Shown here: piece by piece, positions 48,901 to 62,075 of the stretch
Layout of the letters: every line of letters begins with the position of its first letter
How positions within the stretch are numbered: position 1 is the stretch's first letter
Source: Paramecium sonneborni
Lineage: Eukaryota; Ciliophora; Oligohymenophorea; Peniculida; Parameciidae
Length of the DNA: 64,000 nt
Assembly: GCA_905182985.1 (NCBI GenBank)
Contig: CAJJDN010000052.1
Coordinates: forward strand, 90,163-154,162
Reading direction: 5' to 3'
Notes under the pieces: model-generated
The model's database searches: none
The model's input: only the letters and a program-made list of their open reading frames with translations
What the model was told of the DNA's origin: nothing
Position numbers and translations under genes: made by a program

Positions 48901-51730
48901 AATGGATTTAGATAAATGATGGTGGATATTGTGAAAATGTAAATATACATACAGCACTTTGTTCGGATAAACTTAACTAATAAGGATGTTTAAATATATA
49001 AACACCTGGATAAGCTTGTAAATGGGATCAATAAGATTAATCTTGTATTAATAAAGAGGTAGATACATGTGAATCTGCATCATATTTAAATTTAGTTTCT
49101 GCTTGTAATGCTGTAACAACAGAACCTTGTTATTTTGATACTATAACGAAATAATGTAATAAATTACAAATTACTCCTAAAATTTGTTCAATAAATTATA
49201 ATTAATTAGCTTGTAGATTGTCTACAAGTAATTGTATATGGTAGTCAAATAGATGTATTCTTATTCCTTTTTTAAATTGCTCATAATATTTGACTAAATC
49301 TAAATGTCTTAAAAGTAATGGTATAAATTGTTAATGGTAAAATAATGAATGTATTGATTTTAATGAATTAGATGAATAAATATATTGCAAAGATCTTCCA
49401 CTAAATATAAATGCTTTTGCTTGCCAAGTCAATGCAATAGATCCTTGTTTATATGATGAAAAGGCTTAGTCATGTTTACCAGATTAAAGTTCAGATTTGG
49501 CAGTTACTAGTTGGAAAACAATTTCATAATTAATTAGACTGCAAAAAGCAGATTATTAATCTCCAATATTAAGTGGTAAGTGTGAATAATTGCTTAAAGA
49601 TGTCCTATGTACAAAATCACGTATTCCACAAATATCATGTATTTGGAAGGATTCATCTTGCTAAGAGGTTAAAGATTTTGATAATTTGAAATGTACTGAT
49701 AAACTGAATTAATTGGGATGTTTGAATGTAAAAAAAGAAAATGAATTTTGTTTTTGGCAAGAGTAGAAATGCTTAAATTGGAATCCAAATATTTCTAAAA
49801 TGTCAAATGTGAATAAAAATACTTGTATACATCACAGTATAAATAGTGTTTATGAATAAAACTCATGTATATAGAAAGATATTGAATCTATATCATGTTC
49901 ATCAGATGGGATAAGTAAAATAACATGTTTATCAATTTAAAATTAATAATGCCATTGGTAAAGTTAATGTGTTGAATTTATTATAACAAAATAAAGTAAA
50001 TGTTCTGATTTTCATGATGTAACACCATATGTTTGTTAAATGATTACAGATATGGCCTGTTCTTATAATAAAGAAAAGTAAAGTTGCATTGAAATTAAGA
50101 ATGATGTAGTAGGATTAGGAGTTTCTAGATAAGCTTGTATGTTAAATAAGAAAATACCAACTTATTGGAATGGCACAACTTGTTTAGAAGTAATTAATCC
50201 TATTGAATGTGACTCTTAATTAATTGTTAATGAAAATGCATGCCGTAGCAAAGTTAATAATGTATCATGTATTTATGATACAAAAAATAATAAATGTAAA
50301 AGTCAATTTAATATTTGGTAATTGAAATGCAATACATAAGGATTAAATTTGTTGGGTTGTGTTCAAGTAAAACAGGAACCTTGTATTTTTAAAGATAATT
50401 AATGTTAATTATTTACTGAATTGTCTAAAAATTGTATGTTTATAACACAAGTAAATTCTAAAGCTTGTGCATCTATTAGAGATTAATACTGTTCATATGA
50501 TTCAATAAATCTTAGATGTCAAACTTCATCAATTTCTTAAGATTAATGTAATTTTGAGGGAATTAGTAAGAATGTTTGTGAAACCAAAGATCTTTGTAAA
50601 TGGAATCAAGATAATTTAGATTGTAAGTGTAAAACAATTTAAGAAATAGAGGTTTGTTAATAATAATCTAGTATTGTTAATTGTAGAGCTTAGAATAAGT
50701 GTTATTTTGATTTAGATTAATATCTTTGTATTAAGAAATAATGTTATCATCTAAAAGATGATGAATGCAATCAAATTTTAGATAATAAAATATGTTATAG
50801 AGATCTTCACAATGGTTGTTAACCAGCTACAGTTTGTGAAGATATAATTGATCCTAAAGATTCCTGCTCTACAATCTTTATTAATTCATAGTCTTGTGTT
50901 TAAGCTGGTAATTTTTGTATAACAGCAACAAATTATAAATTATATTGTCCATATTCTGATTGTTCAAATTCTAATTGCATTTTATATTATGGAACTTGTA
51001 AAATTAAAACATGTGAAGATCTTAGTATTGAAGAATGTTAACAAAAAAGTGAATGTTATTTAGATTAAGAAAACTACTGTTAACAATTACTAAGATGTAG
51101 TTAAATAACTTAAAATCTTTATGGGGAATAAGTTATTAATATTTGTAATAAATCTTCTGTAGATGGATTTAAATGCAATTGGTAGAAGAATGAATTATTA
51201 GATAGTACTTAAATTTGTACAAATAAAGTTTGTGGGTATTAATAATTTATTTTATTTTTAGGATATATGGTCCATCATAGACACTTTGTTAAGGAAATGA
51301 GATAAATGGATATTCTTGTGTTTTATTTAATAATTTAGTTTGTAAATAATGTGAGTAAATTACAGAGTAGTGTTTTTGCAATGAATAAACAAATATCTGT
51401 AGTTATTAGAATGGAAAATGCAAATCTATTTTATGTTCTTAATTTTTGACAAAAGATCAATGTATTTTAGCTTCAGATCGTTGTTATTGGAGTATATAAT
51501 TAGATTAAAATAATATAAAAAAAGAATTATGTGTTAAGGAATGTAATAAAATCTTAGATGCAGATGAATGCAATGGTAGAATAAATGAATGTTATTTTGA
51601 AAATGCAAATGGATTATGTATAAAAGGTATTAAAGAGATTCCAGATTTGAGTTTTAAAATAATAATAGAAGAATTCTATGGAAAAATTATTTCAACAATA
51701 ATTTGGGTGAATATGATTATTTATATTTGA
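42976..51730 (+). CDS. Giant secreted cysteine-rich protein, about 2,470 aa (assembly duplicate inside)
   Basis: Starts with a signal peptide (MIYCKIQLVLLLFLISAHC). It then continues as hundreds of short cysteine-spaced modules of the form C-x(5-8)-C-x(4-8)-C-x-W-x(3-6)-C, for example CYWDQSCKN, CFWKNDEC, CQWQNNKCQ and CKWDQQDQSC. Almost every module has an aromatic residue just after a Cys, as in Paramecium surface-antigen-type repeats. The far C-terminus is hydrophobic (IISTIIWVNMIIYI) with no basic tail, fitting a GPI signal or a short anchor. Three introns: 23 and 25 nt near the start and 26 nt near 51230. The block 43979-45245 is repeated after the N at 45246. Dropping one copy plus N gives 7,413 coding bases, divisible by three; keeping both breaks the frame. 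Function unknown; a cell-surface or extrusome matrix protein is inferred. Confidence 0.85.
43979..45245. repeat. Direct duplicate D, proximal copy (1,267 bp)
   Basis: Matches 45247-46513 (offset 1,268) around one N. Lies inside the giant Cys-rich ORF. Natural tandem modules of this gene are far shorter and divergent, so a long match this close is not one of its repeats. Confidence 0.95.
45246..45246. other. Assembly gap (single N)
   Basis: Single N at the junction of duplicate D. Confidence 0.95.
45247..46513. repeat. Direct duplicate D, distal copy
   Basis: Second copy of 43979-45245, continuous with the rest of the giant gene to the right. Confidence 0.95.
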
Positions 51731-51812
51731 AATATGATTATGATTGAAAAAAATGAGTAATGAATTGCGCAAATTGCAATTCGTTGTTATTTAATAATTT
51801 TTGAAATTCAAA

Positions 51813-53860
51813 ATGTAATTTTTACAATACCCTCCAGATAAGAAAATATAGAATTATCAGTTTAGTTTTAAAGCAAAATTAGGTAAAGGTGCCTATGGTA
51901 CTGTTTATGCTGGTAGAAACATTGTTGATAGTAATTTATAATATTATTGAATTAAAGATAAAATTGTAGCATTAAAGATAGTAGATAAGAAAATATTACA
52001 AACAGATTATGCAAGTTAACTTATAGCTTCAGAAATAGAGATAATGAAATTGATTGAAGATAAAAATATTGTTAGATTAATAGATGTTTTATAGAGTGTG
52101 AATAATACATACATTATAACAGAGTTTTGTAATGGTGGTGATCTAAGAGAGTATCTCAAAAAAAGAAAGTAAGAATTAATCTAATATTTTAGGACAATAC
52201 CAGAAAATGATGCAATTAATGTTTTAAAGGATTTGCTTCATGGAATCAAAGCATTATTAAAAATAGGAATTATTCATAGAGATATCAAACCTGCAAATAT
52301 AATGATTCAAGATACCTTATTCAAAATTACAGATTTCGGATTTGCAAAATAAGTTGATTCTCATATTGATACAATGATGAATTCATTAGTAGGTACACCA
52401 CTTTATATGAGTCCATAAATTCTTAAGAGATAATCTTACACATCTAAATGCGATATTTGGTCTTTAGGTCTAATATTTTATGAATTAATTTATGGTATTA
52501 CTCCATGGCATTCTTAAAACCTTGTTGAATTAATGGCTAAATTAGATACTAAAGTATATTTTTTATAATATTTTCTCTATAGCCTTTAGAATTTCCATCA
52601 CAACCAAAAGTTTCAGAATTGACTATTAAAATTATTAAAGGATGTCTATAAATTAATGAAGAAAAAAGAATTTCTTGGGATGAACTCTTTTCATTGATTG
52701 GAATGCAAGAATAAACTAATCTACCTGAAATTAATCATTAAATTTTACCAGTTATTTAAAAAAATACTCAATAATAATAATAATAATATCAAAGTTAATA
52801 ATAAGAATCAACCTAAATAAAATAAAATCTTAGTTTTATAGAAATCAAACCTCATTAAAGAGTTAAATAGAGAACTGAAAGTATGGGAACTTATCATTTT
52901 GTAAGTAGACATAATAGAAGTATGAGTAATGCAACTCCAACTCATGATTTAGATAAATCTAGTGATAGGCAATAAAAACCTAAATTTTATACAAAAGCTA
53001 AAATCTCTTATCTCTAACCTGATAATCGTAAAATTACTCCTCAAAGAAATATTACTGCTTATACATAAGAATCTGAAAGAGATAGAAATAATTCCTTTCT
53101 CAAATTCACTACTTAAAAAATAGAACTTATCAAATTCTTAGAAAATGCACACACTCCTCCACTTCCTAATAAAAAATATTCTACTAATAATAATAATGAT
53201 TCTTTTAGAACTCCAAGCAACTTGTAATCTAATTCAACAAATACATCTAATAGATATATTCATGATTAAGAAAATATATCTAATATTGTCAAAGTTAATG
53301 AATTTTAAATTGATGAAAAAGCCAGAGAACCACTTAATCAAATAATAGCTAATGGTTATTTTAATACAAACTCAAATTTAAGGTTAAAAAGAACATTCAG
53401 TAATCATTTTTAAGATAATACTTTATCACCTATTAGTTAATAAAAAAATTCTATTCTTGTATTACTTAAAATTATTCAAATTTAATTTGACCTCATTCCT
53501 AATCATATAACAATTAAATAAGATATTGAATCCTTATTAAATCAACATAAAATTACTATTAATAATGTTAGAGAACAGCTTTATACACCATAAGATGCTA
53601 AAGAATTAAAATCGATTATTAATTCACTTGTTAATTATCTAAATAATAATCCTTAAGATAATTTTTTAACGTAGTTATCTGTTATGTTGCTTTTGTTACT
53701 TAATTATAATTAAATTATAATTTTCAATATACAAACTAAATCATTATAATTATCTTAATCCTTGATTGAGTAAATCAAAAAAAATTAGAAATTACAATAA
53801 TAATAATTATTGTTAAGCCCAGAAATATTAAGAGACTAAATCAAAAAATTACTTAAATGA
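51813..53860 (+). CDS. ULK/ATG1-like serine/threonine kinase with long Gln/Asn-rich tail
   Basis: 655 aa. The kinase domain starts almost at the N-terminus: [61 protein letters not shown], catalytic [20 protein letters not shown], then [20 protein letters not shown] and [18 protein letters not shown] replaces the usual APE. The order and the [20 protein letters not shown] wording fit the ULK group, which is greatly expanded in ciliates. After about residue 265 the sequence is Gln/Asn/Ser-rich with a helical C-terminus. Introns of 27, 24 and 29 nt. The first is divisible by three and carries an in-frame TGA; the second is divisible by three without a TGA and is placed by kinase alignment. Confidence 0.92.
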
Positions 53861-53941
53861 TGTCTATGAATTTTTTTAATTCATTTTTTCTTTTTTATTC
53901 AAATTATTATATTTATAATTACACTACAAATAATATAATTT

Positions 53942-56900
53942 TCAATCAAATACTAAACCTTCTCTTTCATTAATCTCCTATTAAATTCTACTCAAATGTA
54001 TAAAGATATGTTCAAGTGAACTAATTAATTATAAATTATATATATACTTTTCGTTAATTTAAAAATCTTCAATTACTTTTTCATTTATGAGTTTTTGAAA
54101 ATATTAAAATGTTTTAAAAAAACTAAAATCTTCATCTTAAAACTAAAAAGTCATAAATCCGGATCTTTTATCTTCTATTTATGATGATTTTGGAAACATT
54201 TTAACAACAATTTCAGCTATTTCTTATGTCTAATCACAATTTTAAATATTATATTTAATTTCTATTTAATATCCTTTACTATATTTTCTAAATTTAAAAA
54301 TAATATAATACTATCTTAGATACTATGGAGATCCTAAACATTTAAATTATCCAGCTATAAGAATTCCCAATCGATGACTTAAACTTTCAGCCTCTTCAAT
54401 TGTATGAGTAGTCATAATAGCTGAACAATTTCTAAGTTAAATATTTCTTTAAAGAGTATTAAAAAGAAATCTTCTAGAAATTGGATCAACCCCTGTACTT
54501 GGTTCATCAAAAAAAGTAATATCACTACCTCCTATTAAGGCATCCGCAACACAAAGTTTTCTCTTATTTCCTCCACTTAATTATCCTGCTTTTGTATTGA
54601 CAAATAAATCTAATTACATTGTTTTAATAAAATATTTAACAGCCTCTTATAAATCTTTACCTTATAATCCTTTTATTCTTCCAAATAGTTATAAATGTTC
54701 TATTGGTGTTAAATTTTCCCAAATACAATCAAATTATGGACAAATTCCTACATGTTACATAACTTATTAATTTCTTTAATTAGGTTCAACTCCTTTAATT
54801 AATGCAAGACCTTTTGAAGGAGAGTTTATTCCAGTAAAAATATTAATAAGTGTAGATTTTCCTGCTCCATTAGGACCAATTATACCAAATATTTCTCCTT
54901 TCTTTACTCCAAAAGTTAATTATTATAATGTTGGTTTATCTTTAATATATTCTTTTTCTAAATTTTTACAAACTATTGGATCATATTCCTAAGATTTTTC
55001 AATTCTTATTTTTTCATCAATAATTTCTTATTCTAATTAATTGATAACATAATTATCATTCTAACTACTTTTTGTAACTAAGAAACCTTTTGATTCTATT
55101 AAATAAAGTATAAAAACCTAAATAATTATTTACCCTAACAATATTAATTAAAATATATAAGTTCTTTAAATTAATTAAGGAGCTTTATATAGTTCTAATT
55201 TATAAATTTATTCAAAATTATCAGCTAAAAATGTGCATGCTTCAAAAAAGGCATAAAATGGTGAAACTACTACAAATAATACTTAAAATATGTATATTAA
55301 TATTTTTGCTACTTCATTATTGAATTTTTGATAAAAGAAGTCTATAAAAGCAATAACAATAAATGGTACACAAAAGTTTGCAAAGAAACAGAACATAGAA
55401 TATAATTTTAAGGCATTTTCAAGTGATTTGAATAAGAATCCCATTAAATAAGCAAATAGAATGTAACTGAAACCAAAGAGAATATAACATGATAATCCTG
55501 TTTGCCAATATTTAAAAGCAATATCTAATTTGAATATAGCTGAAATGATATAAAAGAAGGCAACAAAACAGATATATATCAAATAATCAAAGATTAATGT
55601 ACCAAACCAATAAGGGAATGATCTACATCCCATACCAACTAATGCTTATTTTAAATAAGTTTCTTTTTCTAATACTGGTTATGTTATATAGACTGTGGCA
55701 TTAAAACAAAATGCTAAAACGCTACAACTAGCAAGTAATGAGATTTTGAAAAAATCAACAGCTTCTTTTAAATTTTTAATGTCCATTTCAGGAAATACTC
55801 TGTGTAATAATGAATCAAAATCAACTCCAGCAACTGTAGACATTCCTAATATAAAAGTTAACATAGGGATGACAATAGAAAAATAATTAGTACTTGTTCT
55901 TATTACTGTATAATATCTTCTTAAGAATATTGCTAACATTTGTGAAGAGATTTTATAAGTAGGTTCATTCTTTAAACATTCTGGAACATTTAAAATTAGT
56001 GACTTTTTTTACTCAATAAATACTTTAACTTCATTATTTATATCAGTATTTTAATCTTATTCAATTATATCTTAATATTCTTTTTAAAATTCCTCTTCTT
56101 CTTCATAATTATCTGGAATACCCATACTTTATTTTGCTATTTTTATTTCACTTTTTCTAACATCATTTAAATGGCTTTTTTCATCTTCAAGTCCAATTTT
56201 TACAAATGCATCCTCTAAAGTTTTCATTTCTAATCCTATTTTTATATTTAAAGATTCCAAATTATAAAATAAATCACCTAATTTTTCTTTTGAAGAGAAT
56301 GGAATATTAAATACAAGTTTATTATCATTAGAATGTTAAGATTCTAAGAAACTATTAGGAATCATTTTATAAACTTATTCTTATATTTAATTTCTTAAAT
56401 TTACATCATTAAAGGATAATTTTAAATTATAACCTTCACCAAATTTTCTTTTTATATAATCTGAAGAACCTACTGCTAATAATTAACCTTTAGACATAAT
56501 TCCAATTCTATTAGCAAGTACTTCTGCTTCATCAAGATGATGAGTTGTTAATATAATTGTTCTTTAATCTTCTCTTATTCTTTCTAATATATTCCATATT
56601 GATCTTCTTGTATATGCATCCATTCCTGATGTAGGTTCATCTAAAAATATTATTTTAGAATCCCCTACTAAACTCATTGCTAATGATAATTTCCTTTTTG
56701 AACCACCTGAAAGTTCTTGTACTTATTTATTTTATTCATCTAATAATTCAGTTTTCTTCATTATTAGAATCATTTCCTCTTTGTTTATTCTCCCTTTAAT
56801 TCCACTTATATATTCTAAATGCTCTTTCACTGTCAAATCATTATATAAACAATCCTTTTAAGTACATAATCCTAATGATTATCTAATTTCAGGTAATTAA

Positions 56901-58162
56901 GTATCTAAATTCATTCCATACATAATGACTTACCCTGATGATTTTTAAATCATTCCTGTTAATAAATTAATTGCAGTTGTTTTACCTGCTCCATTATGTC
57001 CAAGCAAACAAAAAATTTATGATTCATACAATGAAAGACTCAAATTATTTACTGCATTTAACTCTCCAAATTTTTTTAATAAGTTTTAAATTATTATACT
57101 TGGTTATTTATTCATTTTTATATCTTCTGTATACATTGCAGAACTTAATGGAGTGCTGCTATTATTAATTGCAATCATAGCTTCATTTTCTAGTTAACTT
57201 ACTTTAACTTTATTTTTTTATTGAACTCCAAAAATAAATAAAGGATGTTTGGCTATTCCATATTCATTTGGAACAACTTACTCACAATATAAAAACATTA
57301 AAAAATATATTATTAATTATACTCCTAATTGTAATCCAGCTATCTATGCTGAATATGTATCACTTATGATTTATGTAGGGAATAAATTTAATTTTGTTAA
57401 ATCATTTCCACTTTCACTATTCATTGATGAAATATATGAAAAAGCTATTCCACATTATGGACTTATTAGTGTTGATATAATATAGAAAAACATCTTATTT
57501 GCCACATTATCAACAAAAGAAAAATAAATATTGAAAGTAAAAGCAATTTAAATAAATGATTACATTTCTCCTGCAATTTTAACTTCATTAAATAAACTTG
57601 ATAATAAAAAATTTTAATTCATTGCCTATTATATTAATATTCTTAAAATACAGCAAAGGCAAATAAAATGTAAGGCCACAACATGTTTAAAAATGAAACA
57701 TGAAATTCTTCGTCCCAATCAATTTTAAATATCATATTACAGACATACCAGCAAACCTCAAAAATTAATAAAGACTAGAATTAATCATTATTATACTATT
57801 CCAATTCTTATATAACCAGTTATTACCCAACCAATTAAATATGCATTATTATTCATACCCATAATCTAATCAATATTGATTTATGTACTTTTTGTAATTC
57901 TTTATACCTTTTGCTTTTCTCTTCTACCATCTTAATTAGCATTGATCTTTGTGTTGATGTCAATGCAATACAATAAAGTAAAGGCATTAATTGCTAAATA
58001 GCTTATATTTAAGCTAATTTTATCATTTTCTTATATACCTTTCAATGAAAGCATAGCAGCAACAACAATCGGTAAAATTGATTCAACTAAGAACTCTTTA
58101 TTTCTAAAGCTGATTAATAAGTTTTTTTTAACCAAATAACCTACTTAATGCCAAGTACTCAT
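53942..58162 (-). CDS. ABCA-subfamily full ABC transporter, 1,366 aa
   Basis: ABCA proteins move lipids across membranes using ATP. Order TMD1-NBD1-TMD2-NBD2 is complete. The first membrane helix follows an N-terminal [15 protein letters not shown]. The family hallmark [15 protein letters not shown] lies before TMD1. NBD1: Walker [10 protein letters not shown], signature [15 protein letters not shown], Walker [15 protein letters not shown] in [12 protein letters not shown]2 includes [20 protein letters not shown] and following helices. NBD2: [53 protein letters not shown]. Five introns (25, 23, 22, 26, 24 nt); 4,101 coding bases. The last intron is divisible by three and has no TGA; splicing it gives the typical GSPQYLRQKYSKGY. 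The large extracellular domain of animal ABCA1 is absent, as in small ABCAs. Confidence 0.95.
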
Positions 58163-58309
58163 TTTTAAGAAAATAGAGTTTTAGATTTTCTTAAATTTAT
58201 TATTATAAAGTTTAATTTATAAAACCGCTGATATAATAATACCTTAATTCAAAATAAAGTAAAAAAATAATTTGTACATTAAGAATTCATATCAAAATGA
58301 ATGAATAAA

Positions 58310-59231
58310 ATGAATAATCCATTTAATTAATATAGAGGTATAAAAAAATAATAAAAATAACTATGAAAATCCTACACCATAAAAATTGGTTAAACCACAA
58401 AAATTTGGTATAAATACAAGAGATTTGAAATTGATAACTAAATTTAATCTCTAAAGTCAAAGTAGATTGTTGATATTTAATTTAATTAATTTTCTTGTTT
58501 AATAAATGTTACCACTCACTTAAGTAAACAGAAGTCTATTTCATCTTAGAATATATACCATAGATAGTCAACTTCCTTATTGTAAAAGCATTTTGAAACT
58601 AGAAAGAACTCTCCTGTAACTATAATAAGAGCTCCTGCTCTCCCAAAAAGGTAACCAATGAGTGGTTCTACTTTTTGTTTAAGAACTCCATATTCAGATA
58701 TTAAATTAAGAATGCTTACATAAGTAGTTGATATCTCTATTTTTAAGCAAAATGAAGAATCTAAGTTTAATTCTACAATGAAGCAAGATGACTCATAAAA
58801 TTAATAGATGAGTTCTTTTGTAGATTTAAAGAATGATAAATTAAGTTGCACAAAAACTACTGCTGCTGAAAGTGTTGATGAAGAGAAACAACTAATTAAA
58901 AGTACTTTTATTTTTCAATTAGCTTAAAGAAAATTTTGCAAAATAATCATATCTGCAAATGTAGAAATAATTACTTGATAGGGATTTAGAAATACTTTAA
59001 TTGTAAAGAACCATTAAAATTCTTAAAGATTAAAATGTAATTATTAACTTAAGTTAGAAAAAACTTGTAAACGAAAATTCTGTTTTGAGTAAGGAAAACA
59101 TTCAAATGAAAACAAAGATTGATACGCTTGAAAAAAGGATAGAAGGATCTCCAACTCATGCTAGAATATCAGAATATATTTCTGCATTAACTGAAGTTGA
59201 CAAAATAAAAATAGAGTCACTTTTAAACTGA
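58310..59231 (+). CDS. Unrecognised coiled-coil protein, about 280 aa (gene model partly unresolved)
   Basis: The C-terminal half is secure: SISSQNIYHRQS, NSPVTIIRAPALPKR, RTPYSDIKLRMLTQ, FNSTMKQDDSQNQQMSSFVD, then a coiled coil (LLDRDLEILQLQRTIKILKD; ENIQMKTKIDTLEKRIEGSP) ending KIKIESLLN. Introns of 33, 24 and 28 nt support it. The N-terminal part (MNNPFNQYRGI..., then NYENPTPQKLVKPQKFGINT) does not join cleanly: a frame change at the seven-A run near 58343-58349 and another near 58460-58505 are unexplained. These could be sequencing errors or a missed exon. Divergent from the ABCA gene (147 bp). No family recognised. Confidence 0.55.
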
Positions 59232-59749
59232 ATAAAATTTATATCAATTATTTTATAAATATATTTGAATAAATTATAATGTGTTCTACAAATAAATAAA
59301 CTAAAATAAAAAGGTGTTTTTATAGACATCTTCTACTTTATAATGAAAAATCTTTTAATCATAAAATTTAACATTTTTTTTTTAAATCATAAATATTGTT
59401 AGCTAAAGAATTTTCATATAGAATTATGAATATAAATGTAAAAAATAAAAAATCAATAGCAGGAGGCCTTTTTACATTATACAACAATTTTTGAAAACTC
59501 TATTAATAATTTAGAATAAAAGTTTGAGTATAATTTTTAGTTAAAGAGGAGATTAATAATATAAAAAAAATTGAATGAATGAGAAATTTGAATAAATAAT
59601 TAATAGTTAAAACGAAATAGAGTTAGTTATTAGTAAGTTTGAGTGTCTATGAAAAGTAAAGATAAGGAGAATAAGAATGAATGAATGAATAGAAATATTA
59701 ATAGAAGTTTATAAATTCTTAAAAACCATAAATATCTTTATTTTATATT
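59232..59749. other. Intergenic, no gene seen
   Basis: 518 bp, A-rich, with repeated GAATGAATGAATGA-type stretches near 59680. Contains the V-ATPase B promoter. No conserved frame noticed. Confidence 0.55.
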
Positions 59750-61387
59750 ATGAGTCATCATCATAAGGCCCATGACATAGCGAAAGTGGCAGCTGCTAGA
59801 TTAAATGCAGCAGCAGCTTCTAGAAATTATAATGTGACACCAAGAGTTGATTATAGAACAGTTGTGAAGGTAGATGGTCCATTGGTTATTTTGGACAATG
59901 TGAAATTCCCAAGATACGCAGAAATAGTAAATGTATGTTTAGGTGATGGTTCAGTGAGAAAGGGGTAATTATAATGATAATAATTTTAGTTAAGTTTTGG
60001 AAATAGCAGGAAAGAAAGCTGTAGTATAAATCTTTGAAGGAACATCAGGAATAGATAATTTGTATACCCATTGTGAATTTACAGGTTCAACATTATAGAT
60101 GCCAATATCAGAAGAGATGCTTGGAAGAGCATTTAATGGATCAGGAGTTCCAATTGATAAAGGTCCTCCTGTATTGGCAGAAGAATTTTTAGATATTCAA
60201 GGATAACCAATTAATCCATTTTCAAGAGTTTATCCATAAGAAATGATTCAAACAGGTATTTCAGCTATAGATTGTATGAATTCAATTGCTAGAGGATAAA
60301 AGATTCCTTTATTTTCTGCCAATGGTTTACCACATAATGAAATAGGAGCGTATAATTAAATAAATAAATTATAAGTTAAATAGTACGTTAAGCTTCATTA
60401 GTAAAAGGAAAGGATGTACTTGATCATTCAGATGAAAATTTTGCAGTAGTATTTGGTGCTATGGGTGTTAATATGGAAACAGCAAGATTTTTCTAAACAG
60501 ATTTTGAATAAAATGGATCAATGGAAAGAGTCGTATTGTTTATGAATTTAGCTAATGATCCAACAATAGAAAGAATTATTACACCAAGATTAGCATTAAC
60601 AACAGCAGAATATTTAGCATATGAAAAAGAATTACATGTTTTAGTCATTTTAACAGATATGTCAGCTTATGCAGATTCATTAAGAGAAGTATCTGCAGCT
60701 AGAGAAGAAGTACCAGGAAGACGTTCTTTTCCAGGTTATTTATATACAGATCTTTCAACTATTTATGAAAGAGCAGGTAGAGTTTAAGGTAAAAATGGAT
60801 CAATTACATAAATTCCAATTTTAACAATGCCTAATGATGATATTACACATCCTATTCCAGATCTTACAGGTTATATTACTGAAGGATAAATATTTATTGA
60901 TAGATAATTAAATAATAAATAAGTTTATCCACCTATTAATGTTTTACCATCTTTATCAAGATTGATGAAATCAGCTATTGGTAAAGGAATGACTAGAGAA
61001 GATCATCCTGAAGTTTCAAATCAAGTATTTAATTATTAATAATAACGTATAGTTATATGCTAATTATGCTATTGGTAAAGATACTGCAGCTATGAAAGCA
61101 GTTGTAGGAGAAGAAGCATTATCTGCTGAAGATTTATTATATTTAGAATTCTTAAAGAAATTTGAGAATAATTTCATTAGTCAAGGAGCATACGAAGTTA
61201 GATCTATTTTTAAATCATTAGATTTAGCTTGGAGATTATTAAGAATCTTCCCTCCTGAAAAATTAAAAAAAGTATTTTAACTTTCTATTTAATCTAGATT
61301 AATAAAAAAAATTTAGAAACCTATTATTATAGAAGAAAAGAAGACGAAGATGATTTTGATGGACCTTAATAATAATAAGAAAAATGA
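59750..61387 (+). CDS. ATP6V1B: V-type proton ATPase subunit B
   Basis: Subunit B is the non-catalytic nucleotide-binding subunit of the V1 sector that acidifies organelles. 510 aa, normal length. Visible: [109 protein letters not shown], then the signature [20 protein letters not shown], and [19 protein letters not shown]. Four introns (25, 26, 28, 26 nt) are each required; the last joins EKLKK to a short acidic tail DEDDFDGP. 1,533 coding bases. Codons are somewhat richer in G/C than neighbours near the N-terminus (Ala-rich start). Convergent with eL21, about 100 bp between stops. Confidence 0.98.
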
Positions 61388-61490
61388 TTGTGATAATATA
61401 TCAAATAAAAATAAGCATTAATTACATAATGTCGAATTATAGAATTATTCTATTTTTATTCATTTTAATATACTGATTTATTATGATTTA

Positions 61491-61995
61491 TCAAATAATT
61501 TCTACAAATGCTTTAGGATGTTGGAATGTTGTTTATTTAGGAATAACAACAATAGCTTATCTTGGTTATACTGGTTATCGTTTAGTTGAAATGACTTATT
61601 TATTTTTCTTTGCTTCTGTTTTCTTTTTATCATTCTCTTAAACTCTCTTAACAAATTCTTATCTGCATTTTGATGGTCTTAAATGATCTGCTCTAACATG
61701 GAAACGCTTTTCTACATATCTTCCTCTCACTCTTCTTTATAAAGAGACACCAATTCCTCTTGGATTTACATTAAATACTCTTGCAGTTCTACCATGATAA
61801 TATTAAAATGGAACTCCCTTATGTTAAGCACCATCAACCAATATATCTACAAAATCACCTTTTATTTTATTCTTTGATATTCTTACCTCTTCTAAAAGTT
61901 TAAAGGGTTTTACGAATTGAAATATTTCCATGTCCTCTAAAAGGCTTTGCAAATTTACTTCTTGTACCCTTTTTCAAACCATAACTATGTGTCAT
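61491..61995 (-). CDS. RPL21: 60S ribosomal protein eL21
   Basis: Structural protein of the large ribosomal subunit. 158 aa, the family's usual size. Starts MTHSYGLKKGTRSKFAKPFR (compare MTxxxGxRRGTRxMFxRPFR). One 28-nt intron joins LQTFRRG to DFVDILVDGAQHKGVPFQYY. It continues HGRTARVFNVNPRGIGVSLQ, RRVRGRYVEKRFHVRADHLR and PSKCRQEFVKRVQENDKKKT, and ends ...QPRQAIVVIP...HPKAFVEII. All these match eL21 in order. Codon use is moderate for this AT-rich genome. Confidence 0.97.
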
Positions 61996-62075
61996 TTATT
62001 AATAATTTAATTTATAGATTTGTGATCATATTTAAATTAAATACTTAATTTAATATCTATATCAATATCATTTTC

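Noticed and set aside
42976..51730. Split into several smaller Cys-rich genes
   Set aside because: One signal peptide, one continuous frame after removing the duplicate and three introns, and no internal TGA noticed; the total is divisible by three.
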